Of a stretch of DNA of 64,000 nt, positions 51,449-60,866 are shown piece after piece. The stretch's first letter is position 1, and each line of letters opens with the position of its first letter. Made by a program: the position numbers and the translations under genes. This DNA comes from Succinatimonas sp. UBA6849. GTDB lineage: Bacteria; Pseudomonadota; Gammaproteobacteria; Enterobacterales; Succinivibrionaceae. Below the pieces are notes generated by a model. It saw only the letters and a list, made by a program, of their open reading frames with translations. It did not search any database and was not told the DNA's origin. The stretch lies in NCBI GenBank assembly GCA_002449335.1, contig DKDL01000002.1:29580-93579 (forward strand). The letters run 5' to 3'.

Positions 51449-53917
51449 TCAAGCATTCATAATCGTAAATGGATGAATGGAGCTTTCATCTTCAGATAAC
51501 ACAAAATACTGAGGCAGATTAAAGTTTAAATTGTTGTTGGTTACATCATTTTCAGTATTCTGGGTATAGAACCTGTTAATAGCATTTACAAGCTTTGATC
51601 TTGAACCTGAAAAATCATGAAAGATCTTTACTTCATTTCTTTCATTAACAATGTAAATATCCCACAAGCTACCTTTTTTCTTAAAGAAATACTGGACGAT
51701 ACCAGCAGAAGCACACTTTTCTACTTGAGTTGGTACCTGCAAGGCAAACTCAGGTCTCATTCCAAAGCGGGACAATACGGTTACATCGTCATCTGAAGTT
51801 CTAAATGTAGAGTGTCTTATTAAAGATAAAGAACCTTCTTCATTGACCATAGATTCATAGGTGTTGTGACCTACATTAAACACATAGCTCGTTTCATAAT
51901 CACCCAAACAGGAGAAAATTCCTCTTATGGTTGCTTCTAGGTCAAATCTGATCAAATCACTATGAGCTTTTGAATATGACAGAACTTTTAATACAGAGTT
52001 ATAGTCATAAGACTGATTTGAGAAAATAGATCCATGAATTCTGATAATCGAAGACAAAGCTTCAACTAAGCCTAATTCACCATCAGGGTAGGAAATACAG
52101 TTAATTTCACCCCATGAATTTAAGCATACAAGATCAACAGAACCTACAAGACACATCTTTTGTCTTCCACAAGACAGAGATGAACCGATCTCGATGTCAG
52201 AAGGAGAAATTAGCAACTCTTGAGTAATATCATTCTCAAGATTTATCAACAGCATGCTTTTTAGAACTTTTCTTGGTTTTTGCAGATCTGCTTCTGAAAC
52301 TTCTAAATGGCTACTGTTTTTAAAGAACATCGCCATGTCATAGGATAATTTCTTGATTTTATCAGCAGTCAAATAGCCATCTTTGTTTGACACGAAAACT
52401 TTACTTGAGCTGGTTAAAAGATTGTTAAAGGTCGCCCATGCTATAACTTCTACAGCTCTTGGCGCAATATATACTGCCTTTGTAGATAGTAAAGACAAAC
52501 TGTCTATTGCTGTAGGGAAAATATGCCATCCCTTTCTACAGATACTGTTCTTAGATGGTTTTACAAAAGTAATAGTGTTTTCTTCTAGAAGATGAATAAA
52601 TTCCTTACTTGCAATCAGGATTTTGCCAGGATATCTGTCAAAAGCAGCATAAATTTTTCTAGATAACACACCAGCGTCATCCGATGTAATTGCATACTCA
52701 ATCTTATTTTCAACAGAGAATCTTAGTAAAGTTCTATAACTTTCTAAAAGTGAAGAAAACAAATCTCTTTGAGCTCTTTTTACAGTTTCTATATCCCACT
52801 GGTCGATATTGCTCAAATGATTGCAATAGGCTCTAGTCCACCCCCACATCAAGCTTAGACGTCTTAAGAAACGTTCTCTTTGCTCACGCAGTTTTCCTTT
52901 TGAAATATGAGCTATAGATTGCTGGATTTTTAGATAGAAACAAATTCTTGCTAGTTTTAATCTTGTAGCATCACCTTTTCTCTTTAGGTATTTTGCTACT
53001 TTTCTATACATCAAATAGTAAGCATCTTGCTGAAGAGTATATTGAGTGCTGTCATATACGGCGCTTTTTAATTCCATGGACAGCAGTCTTGTATTTGGAT
53101 ATTCGTCAGCATAAGCTTCCATTAAAAGAATTTTTAATACAGCTTTTAACGGATGATCAATACCCTTATATACAAGCCATAACCCCGAACCAAAGTATTC
53201 AACAGGAGAGCACTTGGCAACAGAGCCAAAATCAAACCAAGACTCTCTATCAACAGCTGGACTTTTGTAAAATTCTTCTAAATACTCTGAATAATTTTGT
53301 TTTTCTTCACTTTCGCTTACCATGAACCATGCTAAGTTTCTGCCACACAATCTAATTGATGATCTATAAAACTCATCTAACAGGAACAGACTCTGAGCAG
53401 AGCCACAGTCTTCAGTATCCATGTTGCCATGTTCGCCACTTGAAAACTTATCTTCAGGGGTTACGAACAGATTAACATCAGCACCTAAAGTTTTTGCAAA
53501 TGAGGATAAAAAGTGGCACTTTTCAGCTAAAAGTTTTATTTCTTCTTCAGGTGTGTTTTTATTTACACATACCCAAATATCTAAATCTGAATTCTGACCT
53601 TGCGCTATAGATGAGGTACTACCCATTGCATATAAAGCATAAATTGGATAATGCTTCTCTTCAGGAGTATCTGGATCAATTCCATGATCAATAAGGTAAT
53701 GGCGCTGATATTCATTTGGAGTGAATTTATCAATACCAAAAGGAACTGTACTTGATCTATATCCTGGGAGTTTTGGTGAGTTGTAATGTATCAGTAAAGG
53801 AAGAACATTCAGAACGTTGGCCACATCGTTCTTCATAATCTGTAAGGCTCTTTTTAAACGTTCATCATTTAGAGCTTCAAATTTATTTAATCTAAGTTCA
53901 AAACTAGCTTTATCCAT
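51449..53917 (-). CDS. cyaA: Class I adenylate cyclase
   Basis: 822 residues. N-terminal catalytic domain with GSTSSIAQGQNSDLDIWVC (99-117; G99, S100, D111, D113), the nucleotidyltransferase-type signature of class I cyclases, and a long C-terminal regulatory domain. It makes cAMP for CRP. Found only in gammaproteobacteria, which supports the taxonomic call. In E. coli it is divergent from hemCDXY; here it is divergent from hemX. Confidence 0.96.
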   Translation of the reverse strand: MDKASFELRLNKFEALNDERLKRALQIMKNDVANVLNVLPLLIHYNSPKLPGYRSSTVPFGIDKFTPNEYQRHYLIDHGIDPDTPEEKHYPIYALYAMGSTSSIAQGQNSDLDIWVCVNKNTPEEEIKLLAEKCHFLSSFAKTLGADVNLFVTPEDKFSSGEHGNMDTEDCGSAQSLFLLDEFYRSSIRLCGRNLAWFMVSESEEKQNYSEYLEEFYKSPAVDRESWFDFGSVAKCSPVEYFGSGLWLVYKGIDHPLKAVLKILLMEAYADEYPNTRLLSMELKSAVYDSTQYTLQQDAYYLMYRKVAKYLKRKGDATRLKLARICFYLKIQQSIAHISKGKLREQRERFLRRLSLMWGWTRAYCNHLSNIDQWDIETVKRAQRDLFSSLLESYRTLLRFSVENKIEYAITSDDAGVLSRKIYAAFDRYPGKILIASKEFIHLLEENTITFVKPSKNSICRKGWHIFPTAIDSLSLLSTKAVYIAPRAVEVIAWATFNNLLTSSSKVFVSNKDGYLTADKIKKLSYDMAMFFKNSSHLEVSEADLQKPRKVLKSMLLINLENDITQELLISPSDIEIGSSLSCGRQKMCLVGSVDLVCLNSWGEINCISYPDGELGLVEALSSIIRIHGSIFSNQSYDYNSVLKVLSYSKAHSDLIRFDLEATIRGIFSCLGDYETSYVFNVGHNTYESMVNEEGSLSLIRHSTFRTSDDDVTVLSRFGMRPEFALQVPTQVEKCASAGIVQYFFKKKGSLWDIYIVNERNEVKIFHDFSGSRSKLVNAINRFYTQNTENDVTNNNLNFNLPQYFVLSEDESSIHPFTIMNA

Positions 53918-53975
53918 AAATAAGACATGAAGATTGTTGTGGATTGAAAACTAGAAAATTATATCACCTTTCATT

Positions 53976-54137
53976 TCAATTATATTTATCTATATAGCGC
54001 TCACATAAAAAGCGCATATTTATCCAAACAGCAGCCTTTTTACTGCACATAGCACATCCTTGATAAGGATATTCAAATAAATTGTTCAAATAGTGATCTG
54101 TGACAGTAAGTTTAATCATATATGCTAGCAAAATCAT
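53976..54137 (-). CDS. Possible small Cys-containing protein upstream of cyaA
   Basis: A 53-codon minus-strand frame starting at an ATG at 54137, with GCAMCSKKAAVWINMRFLCERY near its end (cysteine pair CAMC plus one more). No ribosome binding site is visible, and it would be transcribed toward cyaA from the hemX side. It may be a chance frame; reported because the region is otherwise empty and cysteine spacing is tidy. Confidence 0.2.
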   Translation of the reverse strand: MILLAYMIKLTVTDHYLNNLFEYPYQGCAMCSKKAAVWINMRFLCERYIDKYN

Positions 54138-54194
54138 TGAGATAGTTTTATCCGTGTTATGATAGGCAAGATTATATATATGCGAGATATGATT

Positions 54195-55634
54195 ATGAAG
54201 CAAAAAATAGACAAAAATTCAAAAGAAGCTCCTAAAGAAGCTCAGATAGAAAAAAGTCTAGAATCTAATAGCGATGAACAACAGCGTTTAAAGCTAGAAG
54301 AAGAAACTAAAGCTATTCATAAGCAAGCAGAATTACTTCTTGAAGATGAAGCAAATCGTAAAAAAGCATCTCAAGATAAAACAACTTTATCTGATAAAAA
54401 AGAAAAAACTACAACAGATAAAGACACAGTACTTAACAAAGATAATAGTATGCAAAACAATACAAAAGATAACTCTCCTGAAAAAGCCGTTGTTTCTTCT
54501 AGAAACGATGATTCTCAGATAAAATCACTTAAATTCAAAGTTAATGCACTTGCAGCTATCCTTGTGTTAACCATTGCAGGTGGTGTTTATGGTGCTTATC
54601 AGTTTGATAAACACAAGTATGATGATCTTGAGGTCATTACCAACAACTTAAAGACTACTGAGCAGAATATTCTAAATACACAGAACAAGATTAACGCTGT
54701 GTATACAGATATTTTAGAAAAAGATAAAAGAGCAGATATACTCTTCTCTCAGAATGCTGATTTGAGATCTCAGAACAACGTCTTAAAGAATAATGAAGAA
54801 GCATTACAAGAAAAGATCGATGCTGCTGTTCTAAATACAGAGAAGATCAACATTAGATTAAACAATTATGAGGATAGAAATCCTTATGATTGGTTTATCG
54901 CTCAGAGCTATTTCTTGGTCTCAAATGCACAGAATATTCTGTCATTCTCTGATAACGTTCAGTCAGCATTGCTCAATTTAAAACAAGCTGATCTGCTACT
55001 TGTAAAGCTAGATGATCCAAAAGTAAAAGCTATTAGAGAAGCAATCATTCAGGACACTATTGCTCTACAGAATTTACCTACCATCGATACTACAGGCATC
55101 TTCTTAAAATTAGACAGTATTTATAACAATACAGACAACATGCCATTAAACGAATTCTTAAGTGGAAATTCAAAAGATGCATTTAAGAAGGTAAATGAGC
55201 CTTCTGATCAGGTAAAAGACTGGAAACAGAATTTATGGACTTCAGTAAAAGAATTCTCTTCAAGATTCATTGAAGTTAGAAGACGAGAAGATTCGGTTGT
55301 AAACCAGTTCTTATCACCAGATCAGACCAAGATCTTACTTAAAAACATTAAGACGGAACTTCTTTTATCAAAGGTTGCAGTATTCAATCATGATGAGGAT
55401 AGCTTCAACCATAACATTAAACAAATCCAAGACCATATTAGATCTTACTTTGATGTAAACAATGAAGTTGTTCAAAACAACTTAAAATCATTAGATGAAC
55501 TTGCTGAACTAAAGATAAAACTTGATAAACCAGAACAGTTATCAAGCATTAAGTTATTTAATTCTTTAGCACAAGAAAAGTTCAATCTATATGAAACTCA
55601 GAAAAAACAGCTAAAGGAAGGACAAAATGATTAA
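54195..55634 (+). CDS. hemX: HemX-like inner-membrane protein
   Basis: About 479 residues. A Lys/Glu/Asp-rich cytoplasmic N-terminus of about 115 residues, one transmembrane helix (VNALAAILVLTIAGGVYGAY), a coiled coil, and a periplasmic domain with the HemX pattern (DWFIAQSYFLVSNAQNIL, LLLVKLDDP, VVNQFLSPDQ). HemX has been annotated as uroporphyrinogen methyltransferase, but no methyltransferase motifs are present. ATG at 54195 (GAGAT upstream) is preferred over 54159, which would overlap a TATGAT -10. hemC and hemD, normally upstream, are missing. Confidence 0.85.
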   Translation: MKQKIDKNSKEAPKEAQIEKSLESNSDEQQRLKLEEETKAIHKQAELLLEDEANRKKASQDKTTLSDKKEKTTTDKDTVLNKDNSMQNNTKDNSPEKAVVSSRNDDSQIKSLKFKVNALAAILVLTIAGGVYGAYQFDKHKYDDLEVITNNLKTTEQNILNTQNKINAVYTDILEKDKRADILFSQNADLRSQNNVLKNNEEALQEKIDAAVLNTEKINIRLNNYEDRNPYDWFIAQSYFLVSNAQNILSFSDNVQSALLNLKQADLLLVKLDDPKVKAIREAIIQDTIALQNLPTIDTTGIFLKLDSIYNNTDNMPLNEFLSGNSKDAFKKVNEPSDQVKDWKQNLWTSVKEFSSRFIEVRRREDSVVNQFLSPDQTKILLKNIKTELLLSKVAVFNHDEDSFNHNIKQIQDHIRSYFDVNNEVVQNNLKSLDELAELKIKLDKPEQLSSIKLFNSLAQEKFNLYETQKKQLKEGQND

Positions 55635-56832
55635 ATTAATCTTAGTCATCTTATTTACTAGCATAGCTGTTATTCTAGGCCCTTTGCTTGCAGACAGTCA
55701 GGGGTTTGTTCATATTGCTACTAATTCAAAAATTATCGAAACCTCAATTACTACTGCAGTTGTTATCTACCTTCTGAGCGTTTTTATAATTTTTGTTGTT
55801 TATTCTCTTTTAAAGAAAATTTACCTAGTACCAAAGGGAACATTAAGAGCTTTTAAATTAAGAGCTAGCAAAAAGAAATTATCTCAGCAAGATGAAGCTG
55901 AGATCTACTTTGAGCAAGGTGAGTATGAAAAAGCATTAGCCTTATTCAAACACATCAACTCTATTAAAAAGATGTCTGAAAAATCTCTTTTAACTGCAGC
56001 TCAATGCGCTTTTCACATTGGATTGTATGACTACACAAGACAAGCTTTAGATGAAGCTGAAAAAAGAGGTAAAAACGTAAAATTAGCTGCCGAAGTTATA
56101 AGAGCTAAGTTGAACTTAGATATTGGTAATCCAAAAGCTTCATTAGAGTTTTTAGAAGAAACCAAAGGTAACCTCTCTAACGCTTCAGTGCTGCGTATGT
56201 TCGTAAAAAGCTATAACGAATTAGGTTTAACTGACAAGATTGTTTCAATTTCAAAAGAGCTTGTTAAGAACAAGGTCTTAACCGAAGAAGAAGCAAGAAA
56301 ATACTATTTAAAGAACATTCAGGAAAAATTATCTAAAGCATCAACAATTGATGAGGTAGATACTTGCTTTAAAGACTTAACAAAGAACGACAAAAAAGAG
56401 CCTAAGATCATCAGTGCGTTCATTTATAAAATGATTAAATTAGGTGATGTTAATCATGCTAAAACCTTGTCTTTATCACTGTTAAAGCAAGATCCTGATC
56501 CTTCATTCTTAGACAGTATTTCTACTTGGGAAATTGCAATTCCTGATGTCTTAGTATCCTTAAAGAAATATGCTGCTAAGAATATGATCACCACTCAAGT
56601 AAACCTGCCTTTACTAAAGGCAATGGCTAACCTTGAGTATAAGTCTGGTTTATTAAGAGATGCTTTAGCTGATTACAAACAGGCTTTATCTATTGAGCAA
56701 AGTCCTGATCTATATATTAGAGTGGGAACTATCTTAACTGGTCTTCAGAACTATCCTGAGGCTACAGAGTATTTTGCTCGTGCAAATTCTCTGTATTCAG
56801 AAGAAAAGAGTCTTGCTTTAGTTAGCAAGTAA
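55627..56832 (+). CDS. hemY: HemY-like TPR membrane protein
   Basis: 401 residues: two N-terminal membrane helices (residues 4-20 and 42-65), the HemY signature VPKGTLRAFKLRASKKK, then tetratricopeptide repeats to the end (AEIYFEQGEYEKALALFKHI, ALADYKQALSIEQ, PEATEYFARA). It overlaps hemX by 8 bases. The function of HemY is not settled; the name comes from operon position. Confidence 0.88.
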   Translation: MIKLILVILFTSIAVILGPLLADSQGFVHIATNSKIIETSITTAVVIYLLSVFIIFVVYSLLKKIYLVPKGTLRAFKLRASKKKLSQQDEAEIYFEQGEYEKALALFKHINSIKKMSEKSLLTAAQCAFHIGLYDYTRQALDEAEKRGKNVKLAAEVIRAKLNLDIGNPKASLEFLEETKGNLSNASVLRMFVKSYNELGLTDKIVSISKELVKNKVLTEEEARKYYLKNIQEKLSKASTIDEVDTCFKDLTKNDKKEPKIISAFIYKMIKLGDVNHAKTLSLSLLKQDPDPSFLDSISTWEIAIPDVLVSLKKYAAKNMITTQVNLPLLKAMANLEYKSGLLRDALADYKQALSIEQSPDLYIRVGTILTGLQNYPEATEYFARANSLYSEEKSLALVSK

Positions 56833-56853
56833 TCTATACATCAAGCTCAACAA

Positions 56854-56894
56854 AAAAACGCTACTTCAAAGAAAGACTCTGAAGTAGCGTTTTT
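56854..56894. terminator. Bidirectional terminator
   Basis: Perfect 14-bp stem AAAAACGCTACTTC/GAAGTAGCGTTTTT with a 13-base loop between hemY and the convergent secreted protein gene; A-rich on one side and T-rich on the other. Confidence 0.9.
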
Positions 56895-56915
56895 ATTTTC
56901 AAATCTTATCTTGCT

Positions 56916-57350
56916 CTAGTACAACTGAGCTCTAGACTGTTTTTTCAAAGTTTCCTCAAGCTTTAATTTCTGATTAGCTCTGTTAAACAGAGTTTTTAAA
57001 TCATCTTCTGAAACTTTTCCACAAGCTTTGAATAAAAGATAAGATCTACCATCAAAATAAGTAACAAGTCCTGAACAAGGAGCATTATCCACGAATTTAA
57101 AGGAAAAACCTCTTAGATCTATAACAGGCTTTAAATCCCAACCTTGGTAACTATCCATTATGTATTGAGCATAATCTTTAGTTGTTGACAGGTTTACTAC
57201 TGGGTTAACAATAGACAGTGATGCCTGCGCATTACCGTCTGTCTTCTCATAAGTCACAGAGCTATTGGTAATAAACTCGTCATAATCGGACTCAGCAGAT
57301 ATTGCAACCGCTGAGACCAACAATAATGATAATGCTAAAGCCTTTTTCAT
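56916..57350 (-). CDS. Secreted hypothetical protein
   Basis: 144 residues that I do not recognise. A clear signal peptide (MKKALALSLLLVSAVAISAES) indicates periplasmic export. The mature part has two cysteines (NAPCSG and FKACG, probably a disulfide, with DsbA encoded in this window) and a helical basic C-terminus. It starts in a TAATG overlap with ilvA, so it is translated with the ilv genes, although no link with amino-acid synthesis is evident. Confidence 0.75.
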   Translation of the reverse strand: MKKALALSLLLVSAVAISAESDYDEFITNSSVTYEKTDGNAQASLSIVNPVVNLSTTKDYAQYIMDSYQGWDLKPVIDLRGFSFKFVDNAPCSGLVTYFDGRSYLLFKACGKVSEDDLKTLFNRANQKLKLEETLKKQSRAQLY

Positions 57351-58876
57351 TACTTAATTAACTGCTGATAAGCTGTATTTGATGTTACTTCCTCAACTGG
57401 GTAACCAAATGACTTGATAACCTCGTTGATGCCCTCTTCCTTACCGGTTACATCAAAGCCACACAGTACAGAGCAGAACTCTAAACCGGTGATTCTGAAG
57501 TGGAACAAGGTAATGTTATATGAATTACCTAATGTCTCTAAGAAACGTAATAGAGCATTTGAAGTTGCAGGGAACTCAAACAGATACAGTCTTTCGTTTA
57601 ACTTAGTTGAAGGGTGACCACCAACCATGTAACGTAAATGATCCTTTGCTAAAGAATCATCGGTAAGATCGGTTACCAAGTAACCATTCTTCTTTAAAGA
57701 CTTGCAGATCTCGTTTAACTCTTTCTTACCTTCTGTTAACTCAACTGAAGCAAATACTCTTGCTCTATCTGAGTTGTTGTAACGATAGCTAAACTCGGTC
57801 ACAACTCTGTCGCCGATGCTCTTAGTAAAGTCTAGGAATGATCCGCTCTTCTCAGGAATTTCAACAGATAAGATACCCTCAGACATCTCACCTACATCAC
57901 AACGCTCAGCAACCATACGTAATGTATGGAACTTAACATTTGCACCTGACAGAATTGCAATATGATTGCCTGACTTGATGTTATTTTCTCTTACGTATTT
58001 CTTAAGACCTGCTAATGATAAAGCACCACTTGGTTCTGCAATAGCACGAGTATCATCAAAGATATCCTTCATAGCAGCACAGATTTCATCGTTAGAACAG
58101 GTAACGATATCATCTAGGTACTTGCTTAGTACTCTAAAAGTCTCAGTGCCAGCCTTGCTTACAGCAACACCATCGGCAAAATGAGAAACATAACCAATAT
58201 CAACTGGTTTACCTGCTTTTAGAGCAGCTTTCATACATGCACTGCCCTCAGCCTCAACACCAATTACCTTTACATGTGGCAATAGTGACTTGATATAAAC
58301 AGCAATACCTGCTGCTAATCCACCGCCACCGATCTGTACGTAGATAGTATCGATGTTGTCACACTGACCGATTAACTCATGAGCAATTGTACCCTGACCT
58401 GCAATAACATCAGGATCATCGTAAGGAGGGATCATGGTTAATCCCTTCTTCTTTGATAACTGCTGAGCATAGTCATAAGACTCATTAAAGCTGTCGCCAT
58501 ACAGAACTACTTCGGCACCATAATTTCTTACAGCATCGATCTTAAGATCAGGAGTAGTTGTAGGCATAACGATAACAGCTTTAATGCCTAACTTTTTAGC
58601 TGATAAAGCAACGCCCTGTGCGTGGTTACCAGCAGACGCTGTAACAATACCTGCCTTTAACTGATTCTCATCTAAGTTCTTAATCTTATGGTAAGCACCA
58701 CGAAGCTTAAATGAGTGGATCTTTTGGTAATCTTCACGCTTTAAAAGTACATTCACACCTAATCTTGATGATAAGCTCTCAAGATTCTGTAATGGTGTCA
58801 CCTTTACTAGATCATAAATTCTAGCAAGCAGGATCTTCTTTAAATATGCTTGAGAATCTAACTGTTTTTCAGCCAT
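57350..58876 (-). CDS. ilvA: Threonine ammonia-lyase, biosynthetic
   Basis: 508 residues: PLP domain with K57 in HSFKLRGAYH, GGGGLAAG phosphate loop, SGANV, followed by two ACT-like regulatory domains (residues about 330-505) that give isoleucine/valine feedback in the family. It makes 2-oxobutanoate for isoleucine. Stop of ilvD is one base before its ATG. Confidence 0.96.
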   Translation of the reverse strand: MAEKQLDSQAYLKKILLARIYDLVKVTPLQNLESLSSRLGVNVLLKREDYQKIHSFKLRGAYHKIKNLDENQLKAGIVTASAGNHAQGVALSAKKLGIKAVIVMPTTTPDLKIDAVRNYGAEVVLYGDSFNESYDYAQQLSKKKGLTMIPPYDDPDVIAGQGTIAHELIGQCDNIDTIYVQIGGGGLAAGIAVYIKSLLPHVKVIGVEAEGSACMKAALKAGKPVDIGYVSHFADGVAVSKAGTETFRVLSKYLDDIVTCSNDEICAAMKDIFDDTRAIAEPSGALSLAGLKKYVRENNIKSGNHIAILSGANVKFHTLRMVAERCDVGEMSEGILSVEIPEKSGSFLDFTKSIGDRVVTEFSYRYNNSDRARVFASVELTEGKKELNEICKSLKKNGYLVTDLTDDSLAKDHLRYMVGGHPSTKLNERLYLFEFPATSNALLRFLETLGNSYNITLFHFRITGLEFCSVLCGFDVTGKEEGINEVIKSFGYPVEEVTSNTAYQQLIK

Positions 58877-58877
58877 C

Positions 58878-60728
58878 TTATAGACCCTCTAACTTGCTGC
58901 GATCACGAACGCCACCCTTGTCAGCGCTTGAAGCTAATTTACCGAATGCCTTTAGGGCAAATGAGATTTCTCTATCTCTGCCAACTGGCTGCCATGCATC
59001 CTTACCCTTAGCTTCCATAGCCTTTCTTCTCTTAGCTAATTCTTCATCGCTAACAGCCATTCTGATGGTACGATTTGGAATATCGATCTCGATTAAATCG
59101 TTCTCTTCTAGAAGACCGATGTTACCTCCATTAGCAGCTTCTGGTGATACGTGACCAATTGATAGACCTGATGAACCACCTGAGAAACGACCATCGGTAA
59201 CTAAGGCACACTCTTTACCTAAGCCTACTGACTTAATGTAAGAAGTTGGGTATAGCATTTCCTGCATACCAGGACCGCCACGAGGACCTTCGTAACGAAT
59301 AATTACAACGTCGCCGGCCTTAACCTTGCCACCTAAAATACCTTCAACACCAGCTTCTTGGCTCTCGAAGATTCGAGCTGGACCTACAAACTTAAGAATT
59401 GACTTATCAACACCTGCGGTCTTTACGATACAACCGTTGATTGCTAAGTTACCGTATAAAACAGCTAGACCACCATCCTTTGAGTAAGCGTGCTCAAAGT
59501 CATGAATACAGCCGTTTGTTCTATCTGTATCTAACTTATCTGTAGTGTTATTCTGTGAGAAAGCAACAATGTTGTACTTACCACCAGCACAAGCACTGTA
59601 GAACTTCTTGATTTCAGGATCTTGAGTTTTTTCTAGATCATACTTATCAATCTGCTCACCAATGGTCAGGCCTAAAACAGTCTTGCTGCTTTCGTGGATT
59701 AAACCATTCTTCTTTAACTGAGCCATGATGTTCATAATGCCACCGGCATTATGTAAGTCTTCCATATGCCACTCATGGGTTGATGGAGACATCTTGCAAA
59801 TGTGAGGGATCTTACGTGATAGTCTGTCAATATCAGCCATTGTAAAATCAACACCAGCTTCCTGAGCTACTGCTAATAAGTGTAAAACTGTATTAGTTGA
59901 ACCACCCATTGCAATATCAAGGCTCATTGCATTTTCAAAGGTATCTTTGGTTGCAATTGAACGAGGTAAAACGCTCTTATCGCCATGTTCGTAATAAGCT
60001 TTAGCCATCTCAACAATGCGGTGAGCTGCCTTTACGAATAATTCTTTTCTAAATGCATGAGTTGCAACTAATGAACCGTTGCCAGGTAGTGACAGACCTA
60101 AAGCTTCGGTTAATGAGTTCATTGAGTTTGCTGTAAACATACCTGAACATGAACCGCAGGTAGGACAAGCAGCCGACTCAACAGCATTAACTTCTTCATC
60201 TGATACGTTTGGTTCTGCTGATACAATCATTGCATCAATTAAGTCAACTTTGTGGTCACAGCCTTTTACACGACCAGCTTCCATAGGACCGCCTGAAACA
60301 AAGATAACAGGAATGTTCAAACGCATTGAAGCCATCAACATACCAGGTGTTACTTTGTCGCAGTTAGAAATACATACTAAAGCATCAGCTTTATGAGCAT
60401 TTACCATGTACTCAACTGAGTCTGCGATAATATCTCTACTTGGTAAAGAATAAAGCATGCCAGTATGACCCATTGCAATACCGTCATCTACTGCAATAGT
60501 ATTGAATTCTTTAGCAATACCGCCAGCCTTTTCGATTTCTTTTACTACCAATTGACCTACATCATGTAAGTGAACATGACCTGGAACGAACTGGGTGAAA
60601 GAGTTAGCAACCGCAATAATAGGCTTACCAAAATCCTCATCTTTTACGCCAGTTGCCTTCCATAATGCACGGGCACCTGCCATGATTTTGCCTTCATAGG
60701 TAACCTTTGAACGGTAATTATTAGACAT
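58878..60728 (-). CDS. ilvD: Dihydroxy-acid dehydratase
   Basis: 616 residues, usual length. Fe-S cluster cysteines C123 (SNCDKVTPGM) and C191/C194 (CPTCGSCSGMF), and the catalytic GRFSGGSSGLSIGHVSPEA region. It makes the 2-oxo acids of valine and isoleucine. AAGGAA lies 8 bases before the ATG. An intrinsic terminator sits between ilvE and this gene. Confidence 0.97.
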   Translation of the reverse strand: MSNNYRSKVTYEGKIMAGARALWKATGVKDEDFGKPIIAVANSFTQFVPGHVHLHDVGQLVVKEIEKAGGIAKEFNTIAVDDGIAMGHTGMLYSLPSRDIIADSVEYMVNAHKADALVCISNCDKVTPGMLMASMRLNIPVIFVSGGPMEAGRVKGCDHKVDLIDAMIVSAEPNVSDEEVNAVESAACPTCGSCSGMFTANSMNSLTEALGLSLPGNGSLVATHAFRKELFVKAAHRIVEMAKAYYEHGDKSVLPRSIATKDTFENAMSLDIAMGGSTNTVLHLLAVAQEAGVDFTMADIDRLSRKIPHICKMSPSTHEWHMEDLHNAGGIMNIMAQLKKNGLIHESSKTVLGLTIGEQIDKYDLEKTQDPEIKKFYSACAGGKYNIVAFSQNNTTDKLDTDRTNGCIHDFEHAYSKDGGLAVLYGNLAINGCIVKTAGVDKSILKFVGPARIFESQEAGVEGILGGKVKAGDVVIIRYEGPRGGPGMQEMLYPTSYIKSVGLGKECALVTDGRFSGGSSGLSIGHVSPEAANGGNIGLLEENDLIEIDIPNRTIRMAVSDEELAKRRKAMEAKGKDAWQPVGRDREISFALKAFGKLASSADKGGVRDRSKLEGL

Positions 60729-60813
60729 ATGCAGTATTCCTTTATATAAAACCAGACTAAGACAAATAAATATGTCTTCAAATAGATTTGCGCTGTTAGT
60801 AGTTTATTTTGAA

Positions 60814-60850
60814 TTGTAATAAAAGACCCACATCCTTAGGGTGTGGGTCT
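60814..60850 (-). terminator. Terminator between ilvE and ilvD
   Basis: On the minus strand AGACCCACA (60850-60842) and TGTGGGTCT (60832-60824) form a 9-bp stem, with CCTAAGG able to pair further inside the loop, followed by TTTATTA. It separates ilvE from ilvDA or reduces read-through. Confidence 0.85.
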
Positions 60851-60866
60851 ATATGTAAATTTTATT

